Below are positions 28,891 through 38,270 of a stretch of 64,000 nucleotides of DNA, one piece after another. The stretch is from Buttiauxella brennerae ATCC 51605 (GTDB taxonomy: Bacteria > Pseudomonadota > Gammaproteobacteria > Enterobacterales > Enterobacteriaceae): assembly GCF_001654925.1 (NCBI RefSeq), contig NZ_LXER01000028.1, positions 44,309 to 108,308 of the forward strand. Direction: 5' to 3'. Position numbers and translations under genes: made by a program. Position 1 is the stretch's first letter, and each line of letters opens with the position of its first letter. The notes under the pieces were generated by a model. It was not told the origin of the DNA, did not search any database, and was given only the letters and a program-made list of their open reading frames with translations.

Positions 28891-29454
28891 ATGAATTTAC
28901 AGCATCACTTTCTAATTGCCATGCCGGCGCTCCAGGATCCTCTGTTTAAGCGAGCCGTCGTTTATATCTGCGAATACAACGACGAAGGTGCAATGGGGAT
29001 AATCATTAATAAACCCCTTGAAAACCTTCAGGTTGATGGTGTTCTACAAAAATTAAAAATCGAACCAGAACCCCGTGCCCCAGCCATTCGCCTTGATAAA
29101 CCTGTTTTTATTGGCGGCCCGCTGGCGGAAGACCGCGGTTTTATTTTGCACTCCCCTCCAGATTGTTTCGCCTCCAGTATCCGTATTTCGGACGACACCG
29201 TGATCACCACATCTCGCGATGTGCTGGAAACCATTGGCACGGCAAAACAACCTACGGATGTGATTGTCGCGCTCGGCTACTCCTCGTGGGAAAAAGGCCA
29301 ACTGGAACAAGAAATTCTGGATAACGCGTGGCTAACCGCTCCAGCAGATGCATCGATTATTTTCCACACCCCGATTTCTGAACGCTGGCGAGAAGCCGCA
29401 AAATTAATCGGCATTGATATCCATAACATGCCAAGTGAAGCGGGACACGCCTGA
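28891..29454 (+). CDS. yqgE: YqgE/AlgH (DUF179) family protein
   Basis: This is a conserved cytoplasmic protein of unsettled function (UPF0301/DUF179), similar to AlgH. From the chosen ATG it is 187 residues, as in E. coli, beginning [19 protein letters not shown], with the family stretches [14 protein letters not shown] and [17 protein letters not shown]. Twelve additional in-frame codons upstream (from 28855) lack counterparts. Its stop overlaps the ruvX start by one base (TGATG), so the pair is translationally coupled. Confidence 0.92.
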   Translation: MNLQHHFLIAMPALQDPLFKRAVVYICEYNDEGAMGIIINKPLENLQVDGVLQKLKIEPEPRAPAIRLDKPVFIGGPLAEDRGFILHSPPDCFASSIRISDDTVITTSRDVLETIGTAKQPTDVIVALGYSSWEKGQLEQEILDNAWLTAPADASIIFHTPISERWREAAKLIGIDIHNMPSEAGHA

Positions 29455-29873
29455 TGAGCAGTGGGACTTTATTAGCCTTTGATTTCGGCACCAAAAGTAT
29501 TGGTGTCGCCATTGGCCAACGCATTACCAGAACAGCACGCCCTTTAACCGCCCTGAAAGCACAGGACGGCACACCCGACTGGAACGTTATCGAGAAAATC
29601 CTCAAAGAGTGGCAACCCGATGAAGTCGTCGTAGGCTTGCCACTGAATATGGATGGTACCGAGCAGCCACTCACCGCACGTGCACGTAAATTTGCCAACC
29701 GCCTGCATGGCCGCTTTGGCGTAAAAGTCTCTTTGCAAGATGAACGCCTGAGCACCGTGGAAGCACGCGCTGGGTTATTCGAGCACGGCGGTTTCCGCGC
29801 CCTCAATAAAGGCAGCATTGATTCCGCCTCAGCCGTTGTGATTCTTGAAAGTTGGTTTGACTACAACCCTTAG
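29454..29873 (+). CDS. ruvX: RuvX/YqgF, RNase H-fold pre-16S rRNA processing nuclease
   Basis: RuvX (YqgF) is a small RNase H-like protein implicated in 5' maturation of pre-16S rRNA. The 139-residue product has the first acidic motif in [17 protein letters not shown] (residues ~7-23), [24 protein letters not shown] and [13 protein letters not shown] with further conserved acids. It overlaps yqgE by one base at its start, and its stop overlaps the end of convergent hicB by four bases. Confidence 0.95.
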   Translation: MSSGTLLAFDFGTKSIGVAIGQRITRTARPLTALKAQDGTPDWNVIEKILKEWQPDEVVVGLPLNMDGTEQPLTARARKFANRLHGRFGVKVSLQDERLSTVEARAGLFEHGGFRALNKGSIDSASAVVILESWFDYNP

Positions 29874-30334
29874 CCTTTTTTACTGTCAGGCATGTCTGAA
29901 GTCTCTCCAGTCAGCTCATGCCTTGCTGCGACTGCCAGAAAATGGCTGCGATCCCGGTAACCCGATGATGGCTGTTTTACACGGTTATCAATTCGCATAA
30001 GTAGCGTATCCGGCAGAGTAATGTTTATCCGCTGTTGTTTTCCTTCCAGGGTCGACAAATCAACATCAACTAGCAGCCACTGATTACAATACGCATATTC
30101 TGGATTTGCCGCGTAGACGAATGGCCCGGCATCTTTAATCTGCGTAATGTCGACGCCACGCTTTACCATTTCATCCGCGATTAACAAAATTGCCTCGCGT
30201 GCCATTTCTGCGATTTCATCCTGATAATCTGCCGCTGATACACAGCCAAAATCATCATTGCACAACGCCGGTACAACCAGACCGAACGCTTCGTTCTTAT
30301 TTGCAGGCATCTCCACGCCAACAGAAAAAAACAT
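29870..30334 (-). CDS. hicB: HicB antitoxin with ribbon-helix-helix domain
   Basis: HicB neutralises the HicA mRNA interferase and represses its own operon. The 154-residue protein has a degraded RNase H-like HicB domain (about residues 1-95; [23 protein letters not shown]) and a C-terminal ribbon-helix-helix DNA-binding segment ([18 protein letters not shown]...[13 protein letters not shown], about 110-150). Start at ATG 30334 with CGGAGA upstream, 23 bases past hicA. The extra nine residues of the longer frame lack a ribosome binding site. Its 3' end overlaps ruvX by four bases. Confidence 0.88.
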   Translation of the reverse strand: MFFSVGVEMPANKNEAFGLVVPALCNDDFGCVSAADYQDEIAEMAREAILLIADEMVKRGVDITQIKDAGPFVYAANPEYAYCNQWLLVDVDLSTLEGKQQRINITLPDTLLMRIDNRVKQPSSGYRDRSHFLAVAARHELTGETSDMPDSKKG

Positions 30335-30357
30335 AGGTAATCTCCGTGAGTTGGGAA

Positions 30358-30540
30358 TCATATTCCCACGCGTTTACGAATGGATCTGACAGTACCGATG
30401 GGAAGATCTTTCTTTGGATGCGGAACCGGAAAAGTATTTCCGGTATTTGGCGACCACCAAATCCAGTGGCTGCCTCCCGAATTTCGGGCGGGTTCGCATC
30501 CTGCGGCCTTCAGTTCCTTAATCAGGTCAGAAGAATTCAT
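30358..30540 (-). CDS. hicA: HicA mRNA interferase toxin
   Basis: HicA cleaves mRNA and halts translation when freed from HicB. The 60-residue protein has the double-stranded-RNA-binding-like fold of the family: LIKELKAAGCEPARNSGGSHWIWW (the H in GGSHWIW is the catalytic histidine) and a C-terminal FPVPHPKKDLPIGTVRSIRKRVGI. Start ATG 30540 has AGGAGA at good spacing. It is first in the hicAB operon, between ruvX and yggR; E. coli lacks a toxin-antitoxin pair at this position. Confidence 0.9.
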   Translation of the reverse strand: MNSSDLIKELKAAGCEPARNSGGSHWIWWSPNTGNTFPVPHPKKDLPIGTVRSIRKRVGI

Positions 30541-30560
30541 GGTTTTCTCCTGATGGAAAA

Positions 30561-30589
30561 ACAATACACACCAATACACACAGAAGCAA
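30561..30589 (-). promoter_or_regulatory. hicAB promoter with direct-repeat operator
   Basis: On the minus strand TTGCTT (30589-30584), a 17-base spacer and TATTGT (30566-30561) with an upstream TG form a plausible promoter. Two direct copies of CAATACACA on the plus strand (30562-30570, 30572-30580), ten bases apart, cover spacer and -10 box. They are the likely operator for the ribbon-helix-helix domain of HicB. Confidence 0.6.
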
Positions 30590-30594
30590 TTATT

Positions 30595-31599
30595 TTAACC
30601 ATCACTTTTTTCCCCATCGGCAATACGACCTTCCGCACGTAACACCGCTTCACCTTGAGCAAAACTTTGCATGCCATATTGCTGTCCGGTTTGTATTTGC
30701 CCCGGTAATTGGTGGGTTTTTCCTTCACGGATAAGGCTCGCTACGGCAGGTGTATTGACCAGTAACTCGAACAGAGCCGCCCTTCCGCCACAGCTATCGG
30801 GCAATAATTTCTGTGCCAACACCGCTTTTAAACTGCCCGCCAGTTGGCTACGCACCATGTTTTTTTCTTCTGCGGGAAACACATCCACCAGCCGCTCTAC
30901 TGCTTGTGCCGCCCCGCGGGTGTGGAGCGTTGCGAGAACTAAATGCCCGGTTTCTGCGGCGGTGAGTGCAAGGCGGATGGTTTCGCTGTCACGCAATTCA
31001 CCCAACAAAATGACATCAGGATCTTCACGCAGTGCCGCACGTAAACCTGCGGCAAACGATCGGCAATGCTGCCCCGGCTCTCGTTGCTGAATCAAACAGC
31101 GCTTCGGCTGATGAACAAACTCGATAGGATCTTCCAGGGTGAGAATATGCCCGTCGAGATGATGGTTGAGATAATCCACCATCGCCGCAAGCGTAGTGGA
31201 TTTACCGCTGCCCGTGGCCCCGGTGACCAGAATTAAGCCATCGGAAGATTTCAGTAATTCCGGAATGATGGCGGGAATGTTTAGCGATTCAAGTTTTGGG
31301 CTGTGGGAGGTGAGTATCCGCAAAGCGAGCGAGTCTCCTTGCATCTGGCGAAAGGCGTTGGCACGCAGCCGGGTACCACTTGCCAGGGTAACGGCAAAAT
31401 CCAGTTGCCCGTGTTGCTCTAATTCTTCTCGTTGTCCGTTTGTCAGCCAGATGCTCAGCAACGTTGCGGGTGTTGGCGCGCTTTCGGGCAGAGGTTCAAG
31501 CCGCCCTTGCCTGCGCCAGCGAGCAGGAAGCTGCGTACACAGGTGTAGATCAGAGACATTATGCTTTACACTAAGGGCCACAATTTCTTCGATATCCAT
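30595..31599 (-). CDS. yggR: PilT-like ATPase YggR
   Basis: YggR is a type II/IV secretion-family ATPase related to PilT; its physiological role in enterobacteria is unclear. The 334-residue protein shows Walker A GATGSGKSTT, an Asp box ILTLEDPIEF, Walker B DPDVILLGELRD and the His box TGHLVLATLHTRGAAQAVERLVDVFP. Start chosen at ATG 31599, which matches relatives (MDIEEIVALSVKHNVSDLHL). It is divergent from yggS, only 15 bases between the start codons. Confidence 0.93.
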   Translation of the reverse strand: MDIEEIVALSVKHNVSDLHLCTQLPARWRRQGRLEPLPESAPTPATLLSIWLTNGQREELEQHGQLDFAVTLASGTRLRANAFRQMQGDSLALRILTSHSPKLESLNIPAIIPELLKSSDGLILVTGATGSGKSTTLAAMVDYLNHHLDGHILTLEDPIEFVHQPKRCLIQQREPGQHCRSFAAGLRAALREDPDVILLGELRDSETIRLALTAAETGHLVLATLHTRGAAQAVERLVDVFPAEEKNMVRSQLAGSLKAVLAQKLLPDSCGGRAALFELLVNTPAVASLIREGKTHQLPGQIQTGQQYGMQSFAQGEAVLRAEGRIADGEKSDG

Positions 31600-31614
31600 A
31601 TCACTTTCCAACCT

Positions 31615-32319
31615 ATGAACGAGATAGCGCACAATCTGGCACAGGTTCAGAATAAAATCTTAGCGGCAACTGAACGCTGCGGCCGTGCTCCAGAAGAAGT
31701 GACTTTGCTTGCAGTGAGCAAAACAAAGCCTGCGGGCGCCATCGCAGAAGCCGTTGCTGCCGGGCAACGCGCGTTTGGTGAAAACTACGTGCAGGAAGGC
31801 GTGGATAAAATTCGTTACTTTGCCGAAAACGGCGAAGAACCCCTTGAGTGGCACTTTATCGGCCCGTTGCAGTCGAACAAAAGCCGTCTGGTTGCAGAGC
31901 ATTTTGACTGGTGCCACACCGTTGATCGGTTGCGCATTGCCAGCCGTCTGAGCGAACAACGCCCGGACGAAATGGCTCCGCTTAACGTGCTGATTCAAAT
32001 CAATATCAGTGATGAACAAAGCAAATCTGGCATTGCGATAAGTGAGCTTGAAACACTCGCGTCTGATATTGCCGCTCTGCCGGGTCTGGTGTTACGAGGT
32101 TTGATGGCAATTCCTGCCCCTGAACCTGATTACGAGCGTCAGTTAGCGGTTTGCCAGAAAATGGCAGCAGCTTTCGAATCGCTCAAAAACCGTTACCCAA
32201 CGGTTGATACGTTGTCCCTGGGCATGACCGATGACATGGACGCCGCGATTGCCGCAGGCAGCACCATGGTGCGCATTGGAACCGCTATTTTCGGCGCGCG
32301 GGATTATTCCGCACGTTAA
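31615..32319 (+). CDS. yggS: PLP homeostasis protein YggS (PLPBP)
   Basis: YggS binds pyridoxal 5'-phosphate and keeps vitamin B6 and amino acid pools balanced. From ATG 31615 it is 234 residues, equal to E. coli. PLP-binding K36 lies in LLAVSKTKPA; FGENYVQEGVDKI, HFIGPLQSNKSR and SLGMTDDMDAAIAAGSTMVRIG are family signatures. It starts the yggS-yggT-yggU-rdgB-hemW run. Its promoter must lie inside the 5' part of divergent yggR. Confidence 0.96.
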   Translation: MNEIAHNLAQVQNKILAATERCGRAPEEVTLLAVSKTKPAGAIAEAVAAGQRAFGENYVQEGVDKIRYFAENGEEPLEWHFIGPLQSNKSRLVAEHFDWCHTVDRLRIASRLSEQRPDEMAPLNVLIQINISDEQSKSGIAISELETLASDIAALPGLVLRGLMAIPAPEPDYERQLAVCQKMAAAFESLKNRYPTVDTLSLGMTDDMDAAIAAGSTMVRIGTAIFGARDYSAR

Positions 32320-32341
32320 TCACTAAATTTTGAGGAACGCC

Positions 32342-32896
32342 ATGCTGACGTTGACTTTCCTGGTCAAAACACTGATTGAACTGTATGTGATGGTGCTGCT
32401 GATTCGCATTTGGATGCAGTGGTCGCGTTGTGACTTTTACAACCCTTTTGCGCAGTTTATCGTCAAGATTACCCAGCCGATTGTCGGGCCGCTGCGCCGG
32501 ATCATTCCGTCGATTGGGCCAATTGATACCGCCTCTTTGCTGGTGGCGTTTATTCTCACCACATTGAAGTACCCGGTTTTGCTGCTCATTCAGGTTGGCG
32601 CGTTATCGCTTGACCCGATGAACCTGCTGGTGGGTTTGTTATCACTGCTCAAATCCGCCGGTACGCTGGTGTTCTGGGTGATCATTATCCGCTCGCTGAT
32701 GAGCTGGATAAGCCAGGGCCGCAGCCCAATTGAATACGTGTTGATGCAGCTCACTGAGCCAATGATGGCGCCCATTCGCCGCGTGCTTCCGGCCATGGGT
32801 GGCATCGATTTTTCAGCGATGATCGTCATTTTGATTCTCTACGCGCTGAATTACCTCGGCATGGACTTGTTCCCGGGGCTTTGGTATTTGCTGTGA
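32342..32896 (+). CDS. yggT: YggT family inner membrane protein
   Basis: This is an integral membrane protein of unknown exact role. The 184-residue product carries two YGGT repeats, each with a [17 protein letters not shown] or [17 protein letters not shown] motif (about residues 45-62 and 138-155) and flanking hydrophobic helices. Start ATG 32342 has GAGG upstream. Its end overlaps yggU by four bases (GTGA). Confidence 0.93.
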   Translation: MLTLTFLVKTLIELYVMVLLIRIWMQWSRCDFYNPFAQFIVKITQPIVGPLRRIIPSIGPIDTASLLVAFILTTLKYPVLLLIQVGALSLDPMNLLVGLLSLLKSAGTLVFWVIIIRSLMSWISQGRSPIEYVLMQLTEPMMAPIRRVLPAMGGIDFSAMIVILILYALNYLGMDLFPGLWYLL

Positions 32897-33183
32897 GTGC
32901 AGTGAGCCTTAACTCCGACGGGCTGGTTTTACGGCTGTATATTCAGCCTAAAGCCAGCCGGGATAGCATTATCGGGCTGCATGGCGACGAGCTTAAAGTC
33001 GCCATCACCGCCCCGCCGATAGACGGCAAAGCCAACGCTCATCTGGTAAAATACCTGGCTAAGCAGTTCAAAGTTGCCAAAAGCCAGGTGTTGCTTGAGA
33101 AAGGCGAACTGGGCCGCCATAAACAAATTAAGATTATCGACCCGCAACACATCCCGACGGAAGTCGCGGCTTTGCTCGAATAA
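32893..33183 (+). CDS. yggU: DUF167/UPF0235 protein YggU
   Basis: A 96-residue conserved protein without established function, the same length as E. coli YggU. Typical sequence is [24 protein letters not shown] and [22 protein letters not shown]. It starts with GTG at 32893 within the yggT stop region (four-base overlap), giving [13 protein letters not shown] as N-terminus. It lies 28 bases upstream of rdgB. Confidence 0.93.
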   Translation: MSAVSLNSDGLVLRLYIQPKASRDSIIGLHGDELKVAITAPPIDGKANAHLVKYLAKQFKVAKSQVLLEKGELGRHKQIKIIDPQHIPTEVAALLE

Positions 33184-33211
33184 TTAGCCAATTTCACAGG
33201 ATTTTCTCACT

Positions 33212-33805
33212 ATGCAAAAAGTTGTCCTCGCAACCGGTAACGCCGGTAAAGTGCGTGAACTCGCCGATTTACTGGGCGATTTTGGTCTGGATGTCGTGGC
33301 GCAAACTGAGCTGGGCGTTGAGTCAGCCGAAGAAACCGGGCTGACGTTTATCGAGAATGCCATTCTGAAAGCGCGCCATGCGGCACAGGTTACCGGCCTG
33401 CCTGCCATCGCCGATGACTCCGGTCTGGCTGTTGATGTGCTGGGTGGTGCTCCGGGGATTTACTCCGCACGCTACGCAGGCATGGATGCATCCGACCAGC
33501 AGAACCTGGAAAAGTTACTGACTACACTGAAAGATGTGCCGGACGATCAGCGCAAAGCACGATTCCATTGCGTGCTGGTCTATATGCGCCATGCAGAAGA
33601 CCCCACGCCGCTGGTTTGCCACGGCAGTTGGGAAGGCCAGATTACCCATGAAGCCGCAGGCCAGGGTGGCTTCGGCTACGACCCTATTTTCTTTGTCCCG
33701 AGTGAAGGCAAAACTGCCGCTGAGCTTACTCGTGATGAAAAACGTGCGATCTCCCACCGTGGGCGAGCACTGAAACTGTTACTGGAAGCAATGAAAAATG
33801 GCTAA
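33212..33805 (+). CDS. rdgB: dITP/XTP pyrophosphatase
   Basis: RdgB hydrolyses dITP, ITP and XTP, keeping deaminated purines out of DNA. The 197-residue protein has the Ham1 family motifs [17 protein letters not shown] at the N-terminus, [24 protein letters not shown] in the middle and [16 protein letters not shown] near the C-terminus. It overlaps hemW by eight bases. Confidence 0.97.
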   Translation: MQKVVLATGNAGKVRELADLLGDFGLDVVAQTELGVESAEETGLTFIENAILKARHAAQVTGLPAIADDSGLAVDVLGGAPGIYSARYAGMDASDQQNLEKLLTTLKDVPDDQRKARFHCVLVYMRHAEDPTPLVCHGSWEGQITHEAAGQGGFGYDPIFFVPSEGKTAAELTRDEKRAISHRGRALKLLLEAMKNG

Positions 33806-34934
33806 TTTGCCACCTCTGAGTCTCTATATTCATATCCCGTGGTGCGTGCAGAAGTGCCCCTACTGTGACTTCAACTCTCATGCACTCAAAGGCGACGTAC
33901 CGCACGATGAGTACGTCGCCCACCTGTTGCGCGATCTGGAAAATGACGCGCCAATGGCACAAGGACGTGAAATAAAGACCATCTTTATTGGTGGCGGTAC
34001 GCCGAGTCTGCTTTCAGGCGAGGCGATGCAAAACCTGCTCGACGGTGTGCGTGCACGCCTGCCATTGGCAGCGGATGCGGAAATTACCATGGAAGCGAAC
34101 CCCGGGACGGTTGAAGCAGACCGTTTCGTGAGTTACCAGCGCGCTGGCGTGAACCGCATTTCTATCGGCGTGCAGAGTTTCAGCGAACCGAAACTCAAGC
34201 GCCTGGGGCGTATTCACGATTCTGGCGAAGCAAAGCGTGCAGCACATCTGGCAAACGGGCTTGGCTTGCGCAGCTTTAACCTGGATCTCATGCACGGCCT
34301 GCCGGATCAGACTCTGGAAGAAGCGCTCGACGATTTGCGCCAGGCGATTGAACTGAACCCGCCGCATCTTTCGTGGTATCAGCTGACGATTGAGCCGAAT
34401 ACTTTGTTTAGCTCACGCCCGCCAAAACTGCCGGACGACGACGCGCTGTGGGATATTTTCGAGCAGGGCGACAAACTGCTGACGGCTGCCGGTTACCAGC
34501 AATATGAAACCTCGGCCTATGCGAAACCAGGCTACCAGTGCCAGCACAACCTGAACTACTGGCGCTTTGGTGATTATCTGGGGATTGGCTGCGGTGCCCA
34601 CGGCAAGGTGACATTTGAAGACGGACGCATTATGCGTACCGCCAAAACTCGACATCCACGCGGTTACATGGAAGGCAAATACCTCGATAAGCAGCACGAT
34701 GTTGAACAAGCCGACAAACCATTCGAGTTCTTTATGAACCGTTTCCGCCTGCTGGAAGCCGCGCCACGCAACGAATTTAGCCTGTATACCGGGCTTGATG
34801 AGTCGGTGATTCGTGCGCAGTTAGACGAGGCAATGGCTAAAGATTATTTGGTTGAGACAGAAGAGTTTTGGCAGATTACCGAACACGGTAAGCTGTTTTT
34901 GAATTCGCTATTAGAGATTTTTCTGGCCGATTGA
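33798..34934 (+). CDS. hemW: HemW, radical SAM heme chaperone
   Basis: HemW is a radical SAM protein that binds heme and delivers it to respiratory enzymes; it was earlier annotated as a coproporphyrinogen oxidase. The 378-residue product has the cluster motif CVQKCPYC (C16, C20, C23), IGGGTPSLL for SAM binding, and the C-terminal HemN domain. It overlaps rdgB by eight bases. In E. coli the next gene is yggM; here the next is convergent setA, a synteny break. Confidence 0.96.
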   Translation: MANLPPLSLYIHIPWCVQKCPYCDFNSHALKGDVPHDEYVAHLLRDLENDAPMAQGREIKTIFIGGGTPSLLSGEAMQNLLDGVRARLPLAADAEITMEANPGTVEADRFVSYQRAGVNRISIGVQSFSEPKLKRLGRIHDSGEAKRAAHLANGLGLRSFNLDLMHGLPDQTLEEALDDLRQAIELNPPHLSWYQLTIEPNTLFSSRPPKLPDDDALWDIFEQGDKLLTAAGYQQYETSAYAKPGYQCQHNLNYWRFGDYLGIGCGAHGKVTFEDGRIMRTAKTRHPRGYMEGKYLDKQHDVEQADKPFEFFMNRFRLLEAAPRNEFSLYTGLDESVIRAQLDEAMAKDYLVETEEFWQITEHGKLFLNSLLEIFLAD

Positions 34935-34940
34935 TTATCT

Positions 34941-34967
34941 GTCGGATGACGCGCAGCGTCATCCGAC
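34941..34967. terminator. Perfect hairpin between convergent hemW and setA
   Basis: GTCGGATGACGC / GCGTCATCCGAC with a three-base loop, six bases past the hemW stop and 11 bases past the setA stop. It resembles a REP-derived palindrome and probably ends both transcripts. Confidence 0.7.
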
Positions 34968-34978
34968 ATTATTTCAGC

Positions 34979-36157
34979 TTAAATATTCTTTACCCGACTG
35001 GTCAGAATCAACGCCAACACCGACAACCCCGCAATCAGCCAATACACTGAATGGTGCCCGAAGCTCTCCGCCAGCGCTCCCTGTAACACGCCCGCCAGAA
35101 TCACGCCCGTCGAAATACTGTTAGTAAATAAAGTGGTCGCCGACCCCGGCCTGCCCGGCATCAAATCCTGGAACCACAACATCCCAATACCGGCGACAAT
35201 CCCGATAAACACCGCGTTAAAAAGCTGAAGTAACAGCAACGCCGTGCGGCTATGGAACAGAATCAACCCAACGTAAAACAACACACCCGCCGCCACAGCA
35301 ATCACCATCATACGGCGTTTACCAAAACGCTTAACGTAATAGCCTGCAAGTATCATCGCCGGGATCTCCAGGCCCGCAGCGGTGCCCATCAGAAGCCCCG
35401 CCAGCGATTCAGGCAGCCCTAAATCAGTGCTGACCCATAACGGCATATCAATGATGTACATGGTGTTGCAGGTCCACATCAGCATGGAGGCGATAAACAG
35501 CATGCGAACGTTTTTGTCTTTCCAGCCGCTGATCTGCGTGAGGGCAACATCTGCGGGTTGTTCAATCCTGCTCACTGAGGGGAGTGCAAAGAAAATGAGC
35601 GCCAGCGAGATAACGAAAATCCCGGCCGCGATCAGGAACATGGTGGTGAAACCGTAGTTTAGCGCCAACATAAACGACAGTGGCGGCCCGATAACCCAGG
35701 CAAGCGAGAGCTGCGCACGCATGATTGAGCTGAACATCACGACTTCACGTGCTGAGTTATCTGCATACTCGCGGGCAAGAGCGAAGATTTGTGGCATCGC
35801 CGTGTTGGCAATAGACGCGAACATAACGCCAACGGTAATTAACGTCAGGTAATGGCGGTTAAAAGCAAACAACACGCAGTTTGCCACGGCCATTACGCAA
35901 CAAACCATAATCAGTTTGCGACGGTCGCCCCGGCTATCGGAACGTTTTGCCAGCGCCAGGCTGACGAGTATCCCGGCTATCGCATTGACGGTATAAAACA
36001 GCCCGACCCAGAACGGTCGCACCTGCACTTCACGCGTTAAAAACAGGCTAAGTGTGGGCGCCTGAAGTGCCCCCGCAATCCCCATCATAAAAGCCACAAC
36101 CATAAATGCGGCATATACCGGATTGAGGCGGCGTCCTCGTGTCAAAAACCACAGCAT
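34979..36157 (-). CDS. setA: Sugar efflux transporter SetA
   Basis: SetA is an inner membrane MFS exporter of glucose, lactose and related sugars or analogues. The 392-residue protein has about twelve helices and matches E. coli SetA closely (NPVYAAFMVVAFMMGIAGALQAP at the N-terminus, GIGMLWFQDLMPGRPGSATTLF in the C-terminal half). It lies directly downstream of sgrS/sgrT on the same strand, so it can be co-expressed during sugar-phosphate stress, as in E. coli. Confidence 0.94.
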   Translation of the reverse strand: MLWFLTRGRRLNPVYAAFMVVAFMMGIAGALQAPTLSLFLTREVQVRPFWVGLFYTVNAIAGILVSLALAKRSDSRGDRRKLIMVCCVMAVANCVLFAFNRHYLTLITVGVMFASIANTAMPQIFALAREYADNSAREVVMFSSIMRAQLSLAWVIGPPLSFMLALNYGFTTMFLIAAGIFVISLALIFFALPSVSRIEQPADVALTQISGWKDKNVRMLFIASMLMWTCNTMYIIDMPLWVSTDLGLPESLAGLLMGTAAGLEIPAMILAGYYVKRFGKRRMMVIAVAAGVLFYVGLILFHSRTALLLLQLFNAVFIGIVAGIGMLWFQDLMPGRPGSATTLFTNSISTGVILAGVLQGALAESFGHHSVYWLIAGLSVLALILTSRVKNI

Positions 36158-36226
36158 GCAGAAATTCCTTTTGTTCGAGCGCTCACTGGGTGTGCAAAAC
36201 GTAAACTATACCCTAATGACGGGTAT

Positions 36227-36255
36227 AAAAAAGCCAGCAGGAACAATCTGCTGGC
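36227..36255 (-). terminator. Intrinsic terminator of SgrS
   Basis: GCCAGCAG / CTGCTGGC with a seven-base loop, then six Ts on the minus strand (complement of 36227-36232). The T-run also serves as the Hfq-binding 3' tail. Confidence 0.9.
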
Positions 36256-36298
36256 CAGGTGAAATTCACCAATTCTCAGTCACACATGTATCAACGAG

Positions 36299-36460
36299 TC
36301 AGTACTTCACGGTCACTGAAGTTGTCACCTCCCACTGCATTAAGTCCTCAAGCATCCTTAGACGTTGCGATGCTGTCAGGCGAGCCAGCCATCCAGCGGA
36401 AACACTTTGGGTTGCGGTAAAATACTGTTGATAGAACTTAACCACTGGCGACCGTTTCAT
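36299..36460 (-). CDS. sgrT: SgrT, inhibitor of glucose transport encoded in SgrS
   Basis: SgrT is a small peptide that blocks PtsG (EIICB-Glc) activity. The 53-residue product contains the family core FYQQYFTATQSV and ASQRLRMLEDLMQW and is about ten residues longer than the 43-residue E. coli peptide, mostly at the N-terminus (MKRSPVVK) and C-terminus. A very strong GAGGAGG ribosome binding site precedes the ATG. It lies in the 5' part of SgrS and ends 14 bases before the ptsG-pairing region. Confidence 0.9.
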   Translation of the reverse strand: MKRSPVVKFYQQYFTATQSVSAGWLARLTASQRLRMLEDLMQWEVTTSVTVKY

Positions 36461-36548
36461 ATTTACCTCCTCGCTTTCAACGTTGATGATTATTGGCGTA
36501 ATATGAGGAAAGTTAAATTGATGAGTTTCTGACGGGAGTTCCTCTTTT

Positions 36549-38237
36549 ATGTCCAGCAGTCGTCTGCAACAACAGTTCATACGTTTATGGCAAAACTTTG
36601 AAGGTAAGCCGCAGGAAACCACGCTTAATGAGCTGGCAGATCTGCTGAATTGCTCCCGCCGCCATATGCGTACGTTACTGAGCGCGATGCAGGAAAAGGG
36701 CTGGCTCAGCTGGAAAGCGGAGGTCGGGCGCGGCAAGCGTTCACAGCTGGAATTCCTGTATACCGGCCTTGCGTTGCAACAACAGCGGGCAGAAGATCTT
36801 CTCGAGCAGGACAGAATTGATCAACTGGTGCAGATCGTCGGTGACAAAGCCGCAGTACGCCAGATGTTGATCTCCCATCTGGGCCGCAGCTTCCGCCAGG
36901 GGCGGCATATCCTGCGCGTTCTCTATTACCGCCCACTGCTAAACCTGTTACCCGGCTCGGCTTTACGCCGCTCGGAAACCCATATTGCCCGGCAAATTTT
37001 CAGCGGTTTAATCCGCATAAATGAGGAAAATGGGGAACTGGAAGCAGATATTGCTCATCACTGGCAGCAAATTTCCCCATTACACTGGCGTTTTTATCTT
37101 CGCCCCGGCATTCATTTTCACCATGGCCGCGAACTGGACATGCTGGATGTCATGGCATCTTTGCAACGAATTAATGTGTTGCCACTCTACGCACACATTA
37201 CGCAAATTAGCTCGCCAACCACATGGACGCTGGATATCACACTCTCGCAACCCGACCAATGGCTACCCTGGTTACTGGGCAGCGTTAACGCGATGATCCT
37301 GCCGCGTGAATGGCAGACCTTAAGTAACTTTGCCCGTCAGCCTGTTGGGTCAGGCCCCTATTCGGTGGTGCGCAACAATAACAACCAATTGAAGATTCAG
37401 GCCTACGATGATTACTTTGGTTATCGCGCATTGATTGACGAGGTCAATTTCTGGGTGCTGCCGGAAATCGGTGAAGAGCTCAGTTGTGCGGTGCAATTAT
37501 CGGGAATGCCTGATAGCGAAAAAGCCGTCGAAAGCCGTCTGGAAGAAGGTTGTTATTACATTCTATTTGATAGCCGCTCAGATTTGGGCAGCAATAAAGA
37601 GGTGCGCCGCTGGCTGAGCCATGTTCTGGCACCGATTCATCTGCTGTATAGCGCAGGTGAACAAAATCAGCAGTACTGGTTCCCGGCGTATGGTTTGTTA
37701 CCACGCTGGCATCACACCCGCCCTCAACCGGTGCTCGAAAAACCTGCCGGGCTGGAGTCCGTAACACTGACGTTTTATCGCGATCACGTAGAACACCGCA
37801 TGATCAGCAAAGTGATGGAAGAGTTGCTGGCCCGCGTGGGGGTAAAACTGGTGGTGCAGGAAGTCAGCTATGAAGAGTGGCACCAGGGTGAGGCAGAAAG
37901 TGATATCTGGCTGAACAGTGCCAACTTCACGCTGCCGCTGGAATTTTCACTCTATTCGCATCTTTATGAAGTGCCGTTGATTCAGAAATGCATTGCGAAT
38001 GACTGGGAAACGGATACCCGAAAATGGCATAACGGTGAGCTTTCGCTCCCGGAATGGTGCCAGAGTCGCGTTGAAAATAATGATATTTTGCCGTTAATCC
38101 ACCACTGGCTGCGCATTGAAGGGCAACGCAGTATGCGCGGCGTGCGAATGAACACATTGGGCTGGTTTGATTTTAAATCGGCATGGTTTGCACCACCGGA
38201 ACCGCAAACTGTGAGTACGGGTAAAGAGCTTTCGTAA
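36549..38237 (+). CDS. sgrR: SgrR, activator of sgrS
   Basis: SgrR senses sugar-phosphate stress and activates sgrS. The 562-residue protein has an N-terminal winged helix-turn-helix (about residues 20-70; [20 protein letters not shown]) and a large solute-binding-like domain of the SBP_bac_5 type (about 160-480). It is divergent from sgrS with a short shared control region and precedes the thi operon. A few residues longer than the 551 of E. coli, mainly at the C-terminus. Confidence 0.94.
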   Translation: MSSSRLQQQFIRLWQNFEGKPQETTLNELADLLNCSRRHMRTLLSAMQEKGWLSWKAEVGRGKRSQLEFLYTGLALQQQRAEDLLEQDRIDQLVQIVGDKAAVRQMLISHLGRSFRQGRHILRVLYYRPLLNLLPGSALRRSETHIARQIFSGLIRINEENGELEADIAHHWQQISPLHWRFYLRPGIHFHHGRELDMLDVMASLQRINVLPLYAHITQISSPTTWTLDITLSQPDQWLPWLLGSVNAMILPREWQTLSNFARQPVGSGPYSVVRNNNNQLKIQAYDDYFGYRALIDEVNFWVLPEIGEELSCAVQLSGMPDSEKAVESRLEEGCYYILFDSRSDLGSNKEVRRWLSHVLAPIHLLYSAGEQNQQYWFPAYGLLPRWHHTRPQPVLEKPAGLESVTLTFYRDHVEHRMISKVMEELLARVGVKLVVQEVSYEEWHQGEAESDIWLNSANFTLPLEFSLYSHLYEVPLIQKCIANDWETDTRKWHNGELSLPEWCQSRVENNDILPLIHHWLRIEGQRSMRGVRMNTLGWFDFKSAWFAPPEPQTVSTGKELS

Positions 38238-38270
38238 GTTTCACAAAATCATTACAATGCTCGCGTTCTC

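Larger units (their letters stand above)
36226..36483 (-). ncRNA. sgrS: SgrS sugar-phosphate stress small RNA
   Basis: SgrS is an Hfq-dependent RNA that blocks ptsG translation during sugar-phosphate stress. The conserved 3' pairing region GTGTGACTGAGAATTGG lies at 36285-36269 and is followed by the terminator (36255-36227). The 5' part encodes SgrT. It is divergent from sgrR, its activator. The 5' end is estimated from the sgrT start. Compared with my memory of the E. coli sequence (GAGTATTGG) there is one substitution in the pairing region. Confidence 0.9.

Noticed and set aside
30351..30367. Inverted repeat over the hicA stop codon as a HicB operator
   Set aside because: It lies inside the operon, not at a promoter; the direct repeats at 30562-30580 are better placed.
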